From Solirubrobacteraceae bacterium (GTDB lineage Bacteria; Actinomycetota; Thermoleophilia; Solirubrobacterales; Solirubrobacteraceae): a DNA stretch of 64,000 nt. The position numbers were made by a program, and so were the translations under genes. This document shows, piece by piece, positions 1 through 8,732 of this stretch. The notes under the pieces were generated by a model. It did no database searches. It worked only from the letters and a program-made list of their open reading frames with translations, and was not told the origin of the DNA. Location: the NCBI GenBank assembly GCA_024711025.1, contig JANJTP010000070.1, forward strand, positions 62,001 through 126,000, given 5' to 3'. The first letter of the stretch is position 1. Each line of letters opens with the position of its first letter.

Positions 1-39
1 CGCGGCGATCTGCTCGGTGTCGAGGACCCCGGAGCTCAC
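1..39 (-). CDS. FliM/FliN-like flagellar switch protein, N-terminal fragment
   Basis: Only the first 13 codons are in the window; the gene runs off the left edge. Its GTG start shares a GTGA overlap with the cheD stop, the coupling used throughout this operon. The visible N-terminus, VSSGVLDTEQIAA, resembles the short leading segment of FliM and FliN/FliY (typically ending LSQEEIDAL), which in FliM binds phospho-CheY. A C-ring switch protein would fit a position next to CheC and CheD. Too little is visible to tell FliM from FliN or FliY. Confidence 0.45.
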   Translation of the reverse strand, partial: MSSGVLDTEQIAA

Positions 40-536
40 GCGGCACCGCCCACGAGCAGGGCGACCTCGTCGCCGCCGGCCGCCTTCACCGTGACGCGGC
101 CGTCGGTGCACACGCGGATCGTCCGCCCGCTGCTGCCGCGCGTCGCCGTGGCGACGACGGGGATCCGCAGCTGCGAGAGGGCCGCGCAGACGGCCTCCTC
201 GTTGCGTCGGCCGATGTCGAGCATGCTGTTCGGACCGTGCGAGAACATCTGGGCGCCGCCGACGAGGACCGCCTGCAGGCGGACGTGACGCGCGCCGACC
301 GCCTCGACACCGGCTGCCAGCGCCGGCACCGCCGCGTCGGCGAACTTCGCGAGCGGCTCGGTGGCGGCGCCGCCTGCCGGCAGCATCACGTGGGCAAGGC
401 CGGCGACTCCTCGTGCCCGGTCCAGCATCGCGAGTCCGATGCACGACCCGAGCCCGATCGAGACGAGCACCTGCCCGGCGGTCTTCGAGACCGCCAGCTC
501 ACCCATGCGCACGACGATCTCCGCCGGCTCCGTCAT
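36..536 (-). CDS. cheD: CheD, chemoreceptor glutamine deamidase
   Basis: CheD deamidates specific glutamines on chemoreceptors and is held by CheC, linking receptor adaptation to CheY-P levels. The 166-residue protein has the family signature GLGSCIGLAML with the nucleophile Cys32, and the partner His49 in GLAHVMLP. The Cys-His spacing of 17 residues matches studied CheD enzymes. Ser26 sits where a Thr is usual. The ATG at 536 is chosen because it forms an ATGA overlap with the cheC stop; an open frame continues upstream inside cheC but has no CheD-like sequence. The adjacent cheC supports the assignment. Confidence 0.93.
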   Translation of the reverse strand: MTEPAEIVVRMGELAVSKTAGQVLVSIGLGSCIGLAMLDRARGVAGLAHVMLPAGGAATEPLAKFADAAVPALAAGVEAVGARHVRLQAVLVGGAQMFSHGPNSMLDIGRRNEEAVCAALSQLRIPVVATATRGSSGRTIRVCTDGRVTVKAAGGDEVALLVGGAA

Positions 537-1129
537 GTCTCGACGCCCATGCGGACGAGAAGGTCGTCGACCCCCCCGGCCGCGGGCAGCAGGAGGAACG
601 AGATCGCGCACGACTCGCCCTCGACCTCGAGCTGCGAGTCGAGGATCAGCGCCACGTCGGTGGCCTGCGAGCGCGCCGCGAGCACGGAGGCGACGATCGC
701 CCCGAGCATGTCGCCGGCGGTCTGCGGGGGCTCCGGCTCGAGCGCCAGGCCGGTCAGCGCGGCGAGCGCACCGACGTATGACGAGCCGAGGATGTTGCCG
801 ACCTCGCCGAGCGCCGAGCGCCCGATCTCGCTGTCGGGCTCGACGCCCAGCAGGACGCAGATGCGCTCGGCGTCTTGGACCGGGAAGACCAGCAGAACGA
901 CCGCGTCGAGATCGCCCTGCAGCGGCAGCAGCACCGCCGTCACGGGGGTCTCGGCCGCTCCGACGGCGTCGACGGCGTCCGCCAGCGGGAGCGCCAGAGC
1001 GGCCGGGATGGAGATGTCGACGGGACGGCCGAGCATCTGGGCGAGGGCAGTGCCCGCGGTTCCCGAGCCGATGTTGGCGAGCTCGCGCAGGGCGTCGAGC
1101 TGCATGGCGCTGTATGGCGAGGTGCTCAT
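533..1129 (-). CDS. cheC: CheC, CheY-P phosphatase
   Basis: CheC dephosphorylates CheY-P and binds CheD. The 198-residue protein carries both phosphatase helices of the CheC/CheX/FliY family: ELANIGSG (Glu16, Asn19) and EVGNILGSS (Glu109, Asn112), in the expected pseudo-symmetric layout. It therefore looks like a two-site CheC and not the one-site CheX. It lacks the extra C-terminal FliN-like domain of FliY. An AAAGGA-type ribosome site lies just upstream of the ATG. It sits between cheA and cheD, and the cheD start overlaps its stop. Confidence 0.93.
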   Translation of the reverse strand: MSTSPYSAMQLDALRELANIGSGTAGTALAQMLGRPVDISIPAALALPLADAVDAVGAAETPVTAVLLPLQGDLDAVVLLVFPVQDAERICVLLGVEPDSEIGRSALGEVGNILGSSYVGALAALTGLALEPEPPQTAGDMLGAIVASVLAARSQATDVALILDSQLEVEGESCAISFLLLPAAGGVDDLLVRMGVET

Positions 1130-1145
1130 TGGAGGTCCTTTCGTT

Positions 1146-3131
1146 TCAGGCGACCAGGCGTTCGGCTCCGGCCTCGCTGCGCGAGACGAGCGCGTCGCAG
1201 TCGACGATCAGCGCGATTCGGCCGTCGGACAGAACCGCTCCGCCGGAGACCGCGGCGCTGTCGCCGACGTCCGAGGGCAGGGGGCGCGTCACGAGCTCGC
1301 GCTGTCCCACGAGGCTGGTCACCGCGAGCGCGAGGCGGCGGTCGAGCGCCCGCACGATGACGGCGTGATCGCTGCGCGCGGTGACTGCGCCCGCGGCGGC
1401 GGCGAGCGCCTCGGCGCCGTCCAGCAGCGGCAGCACGCCGTCGTCCATGACGAGCATCCTCCGTCCGGCGACCGAGCGGATCGTGTGGTTGCTCAGGCGG
1501 AGGGTGCGCTCCACGCGCTCGAGCGGGATCGCGTAGGGCTGGCCCGCGGTCTCGACGAGCAGGGCGGCCATGATCGCGAGCGTCAGCGGCAGGCGGATCT
1601 GGGCGATCGTGCCCGCGCCCTGCTCGGACTGCAGCGTCACCTCACCGCCGAGCCCCCGCACGATCGTGCGCACCGCGTCCATGCCGACACCGCGGCCGGA
1701 GATGTCGCTCGTCACCTCGGCCGTCGAGAAGCCCGGGGCGAACAGCAGCTCGACGGCACGCGCCGCGTCGATCGTCGCCGCGACCTCGGGCGCGATCAGA
1801 CCGCGCTCGACGGCGCGGCGCGCGACCTGCGCGGGATCGATCCCGCGCCCGTCGTCGCGGACCTCGATGACGACGTTCCCGCCTGCGTGGCGTGCGGAGA
1901 TCTCGAGCGTCCCGGTCTGGGGCTTGCCGGCGGCGGCGCGCTCTTCGGCGGTCTCGAGGCCGTGGTCGAGCGAGTTGCGGACGAGGTGCACGAGCGGGTC
2001 GCCGAGCGCTTCGACGACCGTCCGATCGAGCTCGGTGTCCTTGCCGACCAGCTGCAGCTCGACCTGCTTGCCGAGCTTGACGGACAGGTCGCGCACGAGC
2101 CGCGGGAAGCGCATGAAGACGGCGTCGACCGGGATCATCCGGACCTGCATCACCATCGCCTGCAGCGCCTGCGACGAGCGCGTCAGCTCCTGCATGGCCT
2201 GCGACAGCCCGGGCACGCTCGCCTCGGCGGCGAGCGACTCGACGAGCGTGCGGTGGACGACGAGCTCGCCCATGTAGTGCATCAGCTGGTCGAGGCGCTC
2301 GGCGTCGACGCGCACCGTCGTGGCGCCCTTGCGCTGAGGCGCCGAGGCGCCGTTCGCGACGGCTGCCGGGATCTCGACCGGCTCGACGGCGGCCTCGGCG
2401 ACACCGGCGGCTCCGTCAGCGGCGGCGGGCTCGATCTCGGCCACCTCCACGGACTGCACGTCCGGCACCTGGGCTGCCGTGGCGGCGAGGACCTCGTGCT
2501 CGTGCTCGCTGACCAGCCAGGCCTCCACGATCGGCCCCTCGAACCCGTCGACGGCGTCGATCGGGGGCGCCGACGCCAGCAGCTCGCCATGGTCGGCGAG
2601 CGCGGAGAGCGCCATGAAGGCGCGCACCGCGGGCATCAGGGCCGCGTCGCTCAACCGCACCGAGACGTGGGCGAGCGGACGCCCGCCGGCGGCCGCGAAC
2701 GCGATCGCGGCGAGATCGTCCACCGTCACCGGCGGGGGCGCCTCGGGCGCCGGGGTGCGCACGAGCGACTCGAGGCGCGGCACCAGCGCCGCGGCGTCGA
2801 GTCGCTCGGCGCCATCCGACTCGATCGCCTCGACCGCGCCGGAGAGCGCATCGATGCACTCGAGCAGCACGCCGATCGCGTCGTGGTCGAGGCCCCCGCG
2901 GCGCTGGCGCAGGATCTCGAAGACGTCCTCCATGTGATGGGTGAGGTCGGCCATGGCCTCAAAGCCCATCGTCGCGCTCATGCCCTTGAGCGAGTGCGCG
3001 GCGCGGAAGATCTCGTCGACGGTCTCGCGGTCGTCGGGCGTCTCCTCGACGCGGACCACTGCGAGGTTCAGCTCCTGGAGGTGCTCTCGCGCCTCGGCGA
3101 GGAACATGGGCAGGTACTCGGCGGTGTCCAT
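1146..3131 (-). CDS. cheA: CheA, chemotaxis histidine kinase
   Basis: CheA autophosphorylates under receptor control and passes phosphate to CheY and CheB. The 661 residues show the standard order: an HPt domain with His46 in AAHSLKG; a region near 150-200 that may be a CheY/CheB-binding P2 domain; a dimerisation helix pair from about 270 (MGELVVHRT); the HATPase with N box HLVRNSLDHG (382-391), G1 DDGRGIDP (426-433) and G2 GRGVGMDAV (479-487); and a CheW-like domain from about 515 to the end. The ATG overlaps the cheR stop by one base (TGATG). All kinase motifs look intact. Confidence 0.96.
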   Translation of the reverse strand: MDTAEYLPMFLAEAREHLQELNLAVVRVEETPDDRETVDEIFRAAHSLKGMSATMGFEAMADLTHHMEDVFEILRQRRGGLDHDAIGVLLECIDALSGAVEAIESDGAERLDAAALVPRLESLVRTPAPEAPPPVTVDDLAAIAFAAAGGRPLAHVSVRLSDAALMPAVRAFMALSALADHGELLASAPPIDAVDGFEGPIVEAWLVSEHEHEVLAATAAQVPDVQSVEVAEIEPAAADGAAGVAEAAVEPVEIPAAVANGASAPQRKGATTVRVDAERLDQLMHYMGELVVHRTLVESLAAEASVPGLSQAMQELTRSSQALQAMVMQVRMIPVDAVFMRFPRLVRDLSVKLGKQVELQLVGKDTELDRTVVEALGDPLVHLVRNSLDHGLETAEERAAAGKPQTGTLEISARHAGGNVVIEVRDDGRGIDPAQVARRAVERGLIAPEVAATIDAARAVELLFAPGFSTAEVTSDISGRGVGMDAVRTIVRGLGGEVTLQSEQGAGTIAQIRLPLTLAIMAALLVETAGQPYAIPLERVERTLRLSNHTIRSVAGRRMLVMDDGVLPLLDGAEALAAAAGAVTARSDHAVIVRALDRRLALAVTSLVGQRELVTRPLPSDVGDSAAVSGGAVLSDGRIALIVDCDALVSRSEAGAERLVA

Positions 3132-3934
3132 CAGAGCTTCCGGTAGGTGAAGGGGCGGGTGAGCTCGAGGCCGCGCGCAGCGGGGTCGCTGACGCGCTCG
3201 GTGGCCCCGACGATCAGGTAGCCGCCGGGACGGAGCGCCGTCGCCAGCCGCGCGTGGACGTCGTCACGAACGTCGTCGGTGAAGTAGATGACGGTGTTGC
3301 GGCAGAGCACCAGGTCGTACGCCTGCTCGCGTGGGCGCAGCTCGAGCAGGTCGCCGACGTCGAAGCGGCAGATCGCACGCAGCTCGGGCCGGGCATCCCA
3401 GCCGCCGTCGTCGCGGGGGGTGAACCAGCGATCGAGCGCCTCCCGCGGCGCGCCGCGGGCATCCGACGCGCTGAAGCGCGCCTGGCGTGCCCGCTCCACC
3501 ATGCGCCGGTCGATGTCGACGCCGGCGATCGTCGTCTTCGCCCGCGGGGCCGCCGTGAGGCACGTCGCCGCGACGGTGAACGCCTCAGCTCCGTAGGAGC
3601 AGCCGGCGCTGAGCGCGCGGATGCGCCCCGCCTGCGCGAGGTCGGGCACGATCTGGCGCTCGAGGAGCTGCCACTGCTCGGGGTTGCGCCACAGCTCCGA
3701 GACGTTGATCGTCACGCGGTCGAGGAACTGCTCGAGCTCCTCTGGCTGCGAGCGCAGGATCTGCAGGTAGCCGGGGAGCTCCGCCGCGCCGCGGCGCTCG
3801 GCGAACGTCCTGATCCGTCGCTCCATCTGGCCGCGCTTGTAGCGCAGCAGGTCGATCGTGGAGAGCCGTTGGATTCCCTTGCAGAAATCGACGTAGTCGT
3901 CGTGCTGCGCGGCGACGCCGGTGGGTGAGGTCAT
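3131..3934 (-). CDS. cheR: CheR, chemoreceptor methyltransferase
   Basis: CheR methylates receptor glutamates with SAM during adaptation. The 267-residue protein has an N-terminal helical domain, SAM motif I SAGCSYGAEAF near 109-119, and the conserved LCRNTVIYF block near 210-218 followed by LRPGGYLIVGATERV. The usual TNxTxFFR segment is varied here to INVSELWRNP. The ATG at 3934 is chosen because it makes an ATGA overlap with the cheB stop; 39 open codons upstream read as cheB in another frame. Together with cheB this gives a full methylation and demethylation pair. Confidence 0.94.
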   Translation of the reverse strand: MTSPTGVAAQHDDYVDFCKGIQRLSTIDLLRYKRGQMERRIRTFAERRGAAELPGYLQILRSQPEELEQFLDRVTINVSELWRNPEQWQLLERQIVPDLAQAGRIRALSAGCSYGAEAFTVAATCLTAAPRAKTTIAGVDIDRRMVERARQARFSASDARGAPREALDRWFTPRDDGGWDARPELRAICRFDVGDLLELRPREQAYDLVLCRNTVIYFTDDVRDDVHARLATALRPGGYLIVGATERVSDPAARGLELTRPFTYRKL

Positions 3935-4998
3935 GCCGCCGCCTCCCGGGCGATCGCGGCCGGCATGTCCTCGAGGTCGAGCACCTCGTCGGCCAGGCCC
4001 GCCTCGACGATCTGGCGCGGCATGCCGTAGATCGTGCAGCTCGCCTCGCACTCGGCGAGGATGCGCCCCCCCTCACGGCGGACCGCGTACGCGCCGGCGA
4101 GGCCGTCGTCCCCCATCCCGGTCAGCACGACGAGCAGCAGGCGCCGGCCGAAGTGCCTGGCGGCGTCGGCGATCGTCAGGTCGGCGCGCGGGCGCAGGCC
4201 GCCGATCGCGTCGTCGTCGCTCAGCTCGACGGCGTGGGGGCCCGCCAGCCGCAGGTGGCGCCCGCCGGGGGCGAGCAGGGCCGTGTCGGGCGCGGGAGCG
4301 TCGCCGTCGCCGGCCTCGACGACGCGCAGGCGCGAGGCCTGGTCGAGGCGTGAGGCGAGCGACCCGGTGAAGCCCGCGGGCATGTGCTGGACGAGCAGCG
4401 TGCCGATGCCGAGCCGCTCGGGCAGCCGCGGCACCAGCGAGGCGAGCGCGCGCGGGCCGCCGGTCGAGCTCGCGATGACCACCAGGCGCCGGCTGCGCGC
4501 GGAGTCCGCCGGCTGGGCCGTTCGCGCGGTGGGCCGCGACGACCTCGGCCCCGCGGTCGCCGGGCGCGACGGCGTCGTGGCGCGCCGCGACGAGGAGGCC
4601 GCGGCCCGCACCTTGGCGGCCAGCTCGGCGGCGAAGGGCTGCAGGCCGGTCCCGGCCGCCGGCTTGGCGACCAGGTCGAAGGCGCCCTCGGCGAGGGCGT
4701 CGACGGCGCGGGCGCCGTGAGCGGGCGAGAAGGCCGAGACGACGACCACCGGGACGTCGAGGCGCACGCCCGCGTTGCGCAGCCGCCGCAGGACGCCGAT
4801 GCCGTCCAGGCCGGGCATCGCCAGGTCGAGCGTCATCGCGTCGGGCCGCAGGCTGCGGCACTGGGCGAGCGCCTCGTCGCCGTCGCGGGCCTCGCCGACG
4901 ACGTCGAGGCCGGCGTCGCGCAGGGCGCGCACGATCACGCGCCGCATCAGGCCCGAGTCGTCGGCGACGACGACGCGCGGTGGTACGTCCGTCGCCAT
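3931..4998 (-). CDS. cheB: CheB, chemoreceptor methylesterase/deamidase
   Basis: CheB removes receptor methyl groups when phosphorylated by CheA. The 355-residue protein has an N-terminal receiver domain (acidic pair Asp13-Asp14, phospho-acceptor Asp58 in TLDLAMP, Lys112). A linker rich in Ser, Arg and Pro (about 135-168) follows, then the methylesterase domain with Ser178 in ASSTGG, His205 in VQHMP and Asp298 in GMGDDG. All catalytic residues are present. The ATG at 4998 begins eight bases after the cheW stop. An open frame upstream of it is the shadow of cheW. Confidence 0.95.
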   Translation of the reverse strand: MATDVPPRVVVADDSGLMRRVIVRALRDAGLDVVGEARDGDEALAQCRSLRPDAMTLDLAMPGLDGIGVLRRLRNAGVRLDVPVVVVSAFSPAHGARAVDALAEGAFDLVAKPAAGTGLQPFAAELAAKVRAAASSSRRATTPSRPATAGPRSSRPTARTAQPADSARSRRLVVIASSTGGPRALASLVPRLPERLGIGTLLVQHMPAGFTGSLASRLDQASRLRVVEAGDGDAPAPDTALLAPGGRHLRLAGPHAVELSDDDAIGGLRPRADLTIADAARHFGRRLLLVVLTGMGDDGLAGAYAVRREGGRILAECEASCTIYGMPRQIVEAGLADEVLDLEDMPAAIAREAAA

Positions 4999-5005
4999 CC
5001 GGCCC

Positions 5006-5449
5006 CTACGCGGCGAGGGCGACCGCGAGGTCTTCGGTGAACATCCGCTCGGGGGCGAGCAGGATGACGAGGCGGTCGTCGATCTTCGCGATCGCCTCGA
5101 TCGGGCCGCCGTCCGATGACGGGACGTCGTCGATCTGCGCGACGTCGACGGTGATGACCTCCTCGACGTCGTCGACGACGATCCCGGCCATATCGGAGCC
5201 GGTCTCGACGATGACGATCTTGCCCGAGGCCTGCTCGCCGCCGGGCAGGCCGAGGCGGGTCGCGAGGTCGTACACCGGCACGATGCGCCCGCGCAGGCTG
5301 ATGACTCCGCGGACCCACCCCGACTCGGCCGCGATCGAGCGCGGCTCCGTGTAGCGGATGATCTCGTGCACCTGGGTGATGGGGAGCGCGTACTCCTCGT
5401 TTCCGAGCGAGAAGACGACGAGCTGGCGGGTGGATGCTTCGGTCGACAT
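5006..5449 (-). CDS. cheW: CheW, chemotaxis coupling protein
   Basis: CheW is the adaptor between receptors and CheA. The 147-residue protein is a single CheW domain: it begins RQLVVFSLGNEEYALPI, contains GWVRGVISLRGRIVPVYDL, and ends in a loop-rich half with VVDDVEEVITV. The ATG at 5449 follows a strong GGAGG ribosome site five bases upstream. It is the first gene of cheW-cheB-cheR-cheA-cheC-cheD. A sigma-28-type promoter lies about 30 bases upstream. No second cheW is visible, although CheA has its own CheW-like domain. Confidence 0.94.
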   Translation of the reverse strand: MSTEASTRQLVVFSLGNEEYALPITQVHEIIRYTEPRSIAAESGWVRGVISLRGRIVPVYDLATRLGLPGGEQASGKIVIVETGSDMAGIVVDDVEEVITVDVAQIDDVPSSDGGPIEAIAKIDDRLVILLAPERMFTEDLAVALAA

Positions 5450-5478
5450 AGGTCCTCCGAGAGGGGTTGCTGGACCGG

Positions 5479-5505
5479 TGATCGGCGCCGGGGGTTCGCT
5501 CTTGA
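5479..5505 (-). promoter_or_regulatory. sigma-28-type promoter for the che operon
   Basis: Reading the minus strand, CTCAA is followed after exactly 15 bases by GCCGATCA, close to the sigma-28/sigma-D pattern TAAA-N15-GCCGATAA. The predicted transcript start is near 5472, giving a leader of about 23 bases with GGAGG before cheW. The same layout recurs at six other places in the cluster. It lies in the 157-base gap between fliI and cheW, where I see no gene. Confidence 0.72.
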
Positions 5506-5606
5506 GGAGCGCCCGACGTCGTGAGCGCGCTTGCAGGCCTGCCACGACGACGGCGGCCGACGCATCCGCGAGCCGGGCGCCCGTCGTTGGTCGCCGGAGC
5601 GCAGGC

Positions 5607-7025
5607 TCAGAGCGACAGGCCGAGCGGCGGCAGCGCGACCGGGCCCGTGAGCGCCGGGACGACGGGGGGAGCGGTGGTCCCGGCGATCGACGCCGTCGGG
5701 GCGCCGTCCGGCGCGACGCCGCAGGCGAGCGCGAGCAGCCCCTCGTCGGCATCCTCGAGCGTGCTCGGCGCGTCCACGCGCTGGCAGAGGAAGGCGTCGA
5801 TCGCATCGCGCTGCGCGAGAGCCCGGTCGAGCACGGGATCGGCCCCCGACTGGTAGGCGCCGATCGCGAGCAGGTCCTCCTTGTCGCGCAGTGCGGCGAG
5901 CTGCCGGCGGACGACGATGCCGGCATCCTGCACCTCGCGGGAGGCGAGCTCGCCCTGCAGGCGCGAGACGCTCTGCAGGACGTCGATCGCCGGGTAGTGG
6001 CCGGCATGCGCGAGTCGGCGGCTCAGCACGACGTGGCCGTCGAGGATCGAGCGGGCCGCGTCGGCGATCGGCTCGTTCATGTCATCGCCGTCGACGAGGA
6101 CCGTGTAGAGCGCGGTGATCGAGCCGGCGGGGCTCGTCCCCGAGCGCTCGAGCAGCCGCGGCAGGAGCGCGAAGACGCTTGGCGTGTAGCCGCGCGTCGC
6201 CGGCGGCTCGCCGACGGCGAGGCCCACCTCGCGCTGCGCCATGGCGACGCGGGTGACCGAGTCCATCATCAGCAGGACGTCGGCCCCGCGGTCGCGGAAG
6301 TGCTCGGCGATCGCGGTGGCCGCGTAGGCGGCCTTGATCCGCACGAGCGCGGGCTGGTCGGACGTGGCGACGACGACGACGCTGCGCTCGAGCGCCTCGC
6401 CGAGGTCGCGCTCGACGAACTCGCGGACCTCGCGACCGCGCTCCCCGACGAGCGCGATCACGTTCACATCGGCGGATGTCGAGCCGGCGATCATGCCGAG
6501 CAGCGACGACTTCCCGACCCCGGATCCGGCGAAGATGCCCAGGCGCTGGCCGCGACCGCATGGCACCAGCGCGTCGAGCGCCCTCACGCCTAGCCGCACC
6601 CGGTCCTTGATCCGGGGGCGCGAGAGCGGGTCGGGCGGGTCGGCCTGCGTCGACCTCGCCTCCATCTCGTCGACCGGCGCCAGGCCGTCGAGCGGGCGCC
6701 CGAGGCCGTCCAGGACCCGTCCGAGCAGCGCGTCGCCGACGGGAACGCGCAGCGCGCGGCCGGTGGCCTGCACGGCCCGGCCCGGTGCGATTCCCTGCAG
6801 ATCGCCGAGCGGCATCAGCAGCGTGCGGCCCTCGCGGAAGCCGACCACCTCGGCCGGAACGGCAGGCCGGTTGCGACCGGCCGCCACCAGGCAGGTCTCA
6901 CCGACCGCCGCCTCGAGCCCGGTCGCCTCGGCGACCAGGCCGATCAGCTCGCGTACGCGCCCGTGCCGCCCGTGCAGGTCGGCGTGCTCCAGCTCCTCGA
7001 CCGCGCGGGCGAGCCGCCCGGTCAC
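5607..7025 (-). CDS. fliI: FliI, flagellar type III export ATPase
   Basis: FliI is the hexameric ATPase that feeds flagellar subunits to the export gate. The 472-residue protein resembles F1-beta: Walker A AGSGVGKSS near 166-174, a Walker B region LLMMDSVTR, and the flagellar/type III signature VGEPPATRGYTPSVF. The GTG start makes a GTGA overlap with the fliH stop, as expected for the FliH regulator. The last 40 or so residues are an Ala/Pro-rich extension (TTAPPVVPALTGPV) beyond the usual family end. The gene closes the flgB-to-fliI block. Confidence 0.95.
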   Translation of the reverse strand: MTGRLARAVEELEHADLHGRHGRVRELIGLVAEATGLEAAVGETCLVAAGRNRPAVPAEVVGFREGRTLLMPLGDLQGIAPGRAVQATGRALRVPVGDALLGRVLDGLGRPLDGLAPVDEMEARSTQADPPDPLSRPRIKDRVRLGVRALDALVPCGRGQRLGIFAGSGVGKSSLLGMIAGSTSADVNVIALVGERGREVREFVERDLGEALERSVVVVATSDQPALVRIKAAYAATAIAEHFRDRGADVLLMMDSVTRVAMAQREVGLAVGEPPATRGYTPSVFALLPRLLERSGTSPAGSITALYTVLVDGDDMNEPIADAARSILDGHVVLSRRLAHAGHYPAIDVLQSVSRLQGELASREVQDAGIVVRRQLAALRDKEDLLAIGAYQSGADPVLDRALAQRDAIDAFLCQRVDAPSTLEDADEGLLALACGVAPDGAPTASIAGTTAPPVVPALTGPVALPPLGLSL

Positions 7026-7663
7026 GGTCGCAGCTCCTCCTCGACCGCCGCGCGGGCGCGCTCGAGCTTGACGGCGAGGCGGGCGTCGATCTCGGCCTCG
7101 ACGGTCCGGACGATCGCGTCGCCCCGAGCGGCACGCCGCTCCTGCAGGATCTCCACGTGCTCGATGCCGCCCAGCTCGGTGGCCAGCTCGTCGATCCCCG
7201 CACGGACGATCGCGAGGTCGTCGGGGTGCACCAGGACCTGTACGCGCTCGCGCTCCGCGAGGCAGCGCAGCGCGCCGCGAACCACCTCGAGGACGCGCTC
7301 CGGCCGGACCTCGAGCGCCCCCGCGACGACCTTCTCCGCGATGCGCAGCGCCAGCTCGACCGCGGCCGTCTCGACACGCTCCGCGACCTCGTCCCTGGCT
7401 GCGTCGAGGGCGCAGGCCGCGGAGGCGAGCGCCGCGACGCCGCTGCGGGCCTGCGCGAGCACCTCTGCGCGGCCCAGCTCGACGCCCTCGGCGTGGCCGG
7501 CGGCGCGCGCCGCCGCGCGGATCGCGTCGGCCTCCGCGCGCGCGGCCTCCAGCAGCTCGAGCGGATCCTCCTCGCTCGCCGGCCCGGCGTCGCGCGCCGG
7601 ATCGCCGGAGGGATCCGGAGGCAGGGTGGCCTCGAGCACGGGCAGCTCGTACGGAACCGCCAT
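7022..7663 (-). CDS. fliH: FliH, export ATPase regulator
   Basis: FliH binds and restrains FliI and docks it at the C-ring and export gate. The 213-residue protein is weakly conserved, as usual for FliH: a low-complexity N-terminus, an Ala/Glu-rich coiled coil (about 45-100), then a globular end with RIAEKVVAGAL and VQVLVHPDDLAIVRAGI, typical of FliH/HrpE. The ATG at 7663 is chosen because it lies two bases after the fliG stop; the longer frame upstream is antisense-free shadow of fliG. Position between fliG and fliI supports the call. Confidence 0.86.
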   Translation of the reverse strand: MAVPYELPVLEATLPPDPSGDPARDAGPASEEDPLELLEAARAEADAIRAAARAAGHAEGVELGRAEVLAQARSGVAALASAACALDAARDEVAERVETAAVELALRIAEKVVAGALEVRPERVLEVVRGALRCLAERERVQVLVHPDDLAIVRAGIDELATELGGIEHVEILQERRAARGDAIVRTVEAEIDARLAVKLERARAAVEEELRP

Positions 7664-7665
7664 CG

Positions 7666-8730
7666 CTAGACCATCTGGTCGTCGTCGGCGGCGCGGCCGA
7701 TGACGACGGCGCCGCTGTCCTCGAGCCTGCGGATGATCGCGACGACGCGACCCTGCGCCTCCTCGACGACGGAGCGCCGCTGCGCGGGCTGGTACTCCAT
7801 CTCCTCGCGCAGGAGCTCGACGCCGCGCTCGGACATGTTCGCGAAGATCCGATCGCGGACCTCGCCGGCGACGCCGCGCAGCGCCAGCGAGAGGTCCTTG
7901 GTGTCGACCTCCTTGAGGACGAGCTGGATCGAGCGATCGTCGAGCTTGACGATGTCCTCGAAGGTGAAGAGCAGGATGCGTACCGACTCGGCCAGCCCGG
8001 CGTCCCGCTCGGCGAGCGTGTCGAGGACGTTGCGCTCCGTCGAGCGGTCGGCGTGACCCAGGATGTCGGCCAGCGACTGCACGCCGTCCGCCGGGCGGTA
8101 GCCCTGCATGACGACGCTCGAGAGCTTCTGCCGCAGGACGCCCTCGACGTCGCGGGTCACGTCGGGGTTGATCTCGCTCATCGTCCCGATGCGCAGCGCG
8201 ATGTCGGCCTGCTGCTCGGGGGTGAGCAGGCACAGGACCTCGGCGGCGAGCGCGGTGTGGAGGTTCGCGACCACGAGCGCCATGGTCTGCGGCGCCTCGT
8301 TGCGCAGGAAGGCGTGGACCTGCTCCGGCGAGGAGCGGCGCAGGAACTCGAACGGGCGTCGCTCGATCGTCGCCGAGAGACGGCCGATCAGCTCTCGGGC
8401 GCGATCGGCTCCCATCGCGCGCTCGAGCACGTCGCGCGCGTAGTCGACGCCGCCCTCGGCTACGTAGGACTCGGCGAGGACCGTGTCGACGAGCTCGCGC
8501 CAGACCGCCTCGCTGGTCGCCTTGGGGACCTGCTGCGTCTTGGCCATCTCGAGCGACAGCGCCTCGATCTCGTCCTCCTTGAGGTGCTTGAAGACGTCGG
8601 CCGCACGCTCGGGCCCGAGGCTCACGAGCAGGACGGCCGCCTTGCGGCGCCCGGAGACCGTCGCGAGCGCCCGGCCGGGCCCGGCCGGCAGGCCGCGGCG
8701 CTCGGGAGGAGCGGCGAGGTCGGCCGTCAC
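7666..8730 (-). CDS. fliG: FliG, flagellar rotor switch protein
   Basis: FliG sits on the MS ring and receives torque from the stator. The 354-residue protein shows the N-terminal FliF-binding domain (RRKAAVLLVSLGPERAADVF), the middle armadillo domain (RNEAPQTMALVVANLHT), and the C-terminal torque domain with the charged helix DDRSIQLVLKEVDTKDL and MSERGVELLREEME. Length is normal for the family. The start is GTG, two bases after the fliF stop. Nothing suggests damage. Confidence 0.96.
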   Translation of the reverse strand: MTADLAAPPERRGLPAGPGRALATVSGRRKAAVLLVSLGPERAADVFKHLKEDEIEALSLEMAKTQQVPKATSEAVWRELVDTVLAESYVAEGGVDYARDVLERAMGADRARELIGRLSATIERRPFEFLRRSSPEQVHAFLRNEAPQTMALVVANLHTALAAEVLCLLTPEQQADIALRIGTMSEINPDVTRDVEGVLRQKLSSVVMQGYRPADGVQSLADILGHADRSTERNVLDTLAERDAGLAESVRILLFTFEDIVKLDDRSIQLVLKEVDTKDLSLALRGVAGEVRDRIFANMSERGVELLREEMEYQPAQRRSVVEEAQGRVVAIIRRLEDSGAVVIGRAADDDQMV

Positions 8731-8732
8731 CG

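Noticed and set aside
237-3146. 969-codon plus-strand open frame across cheC and cheA
   Set aside because: Arg/Asp-rich translation with no domain; a product of very high GC opposite well-identified che genes.
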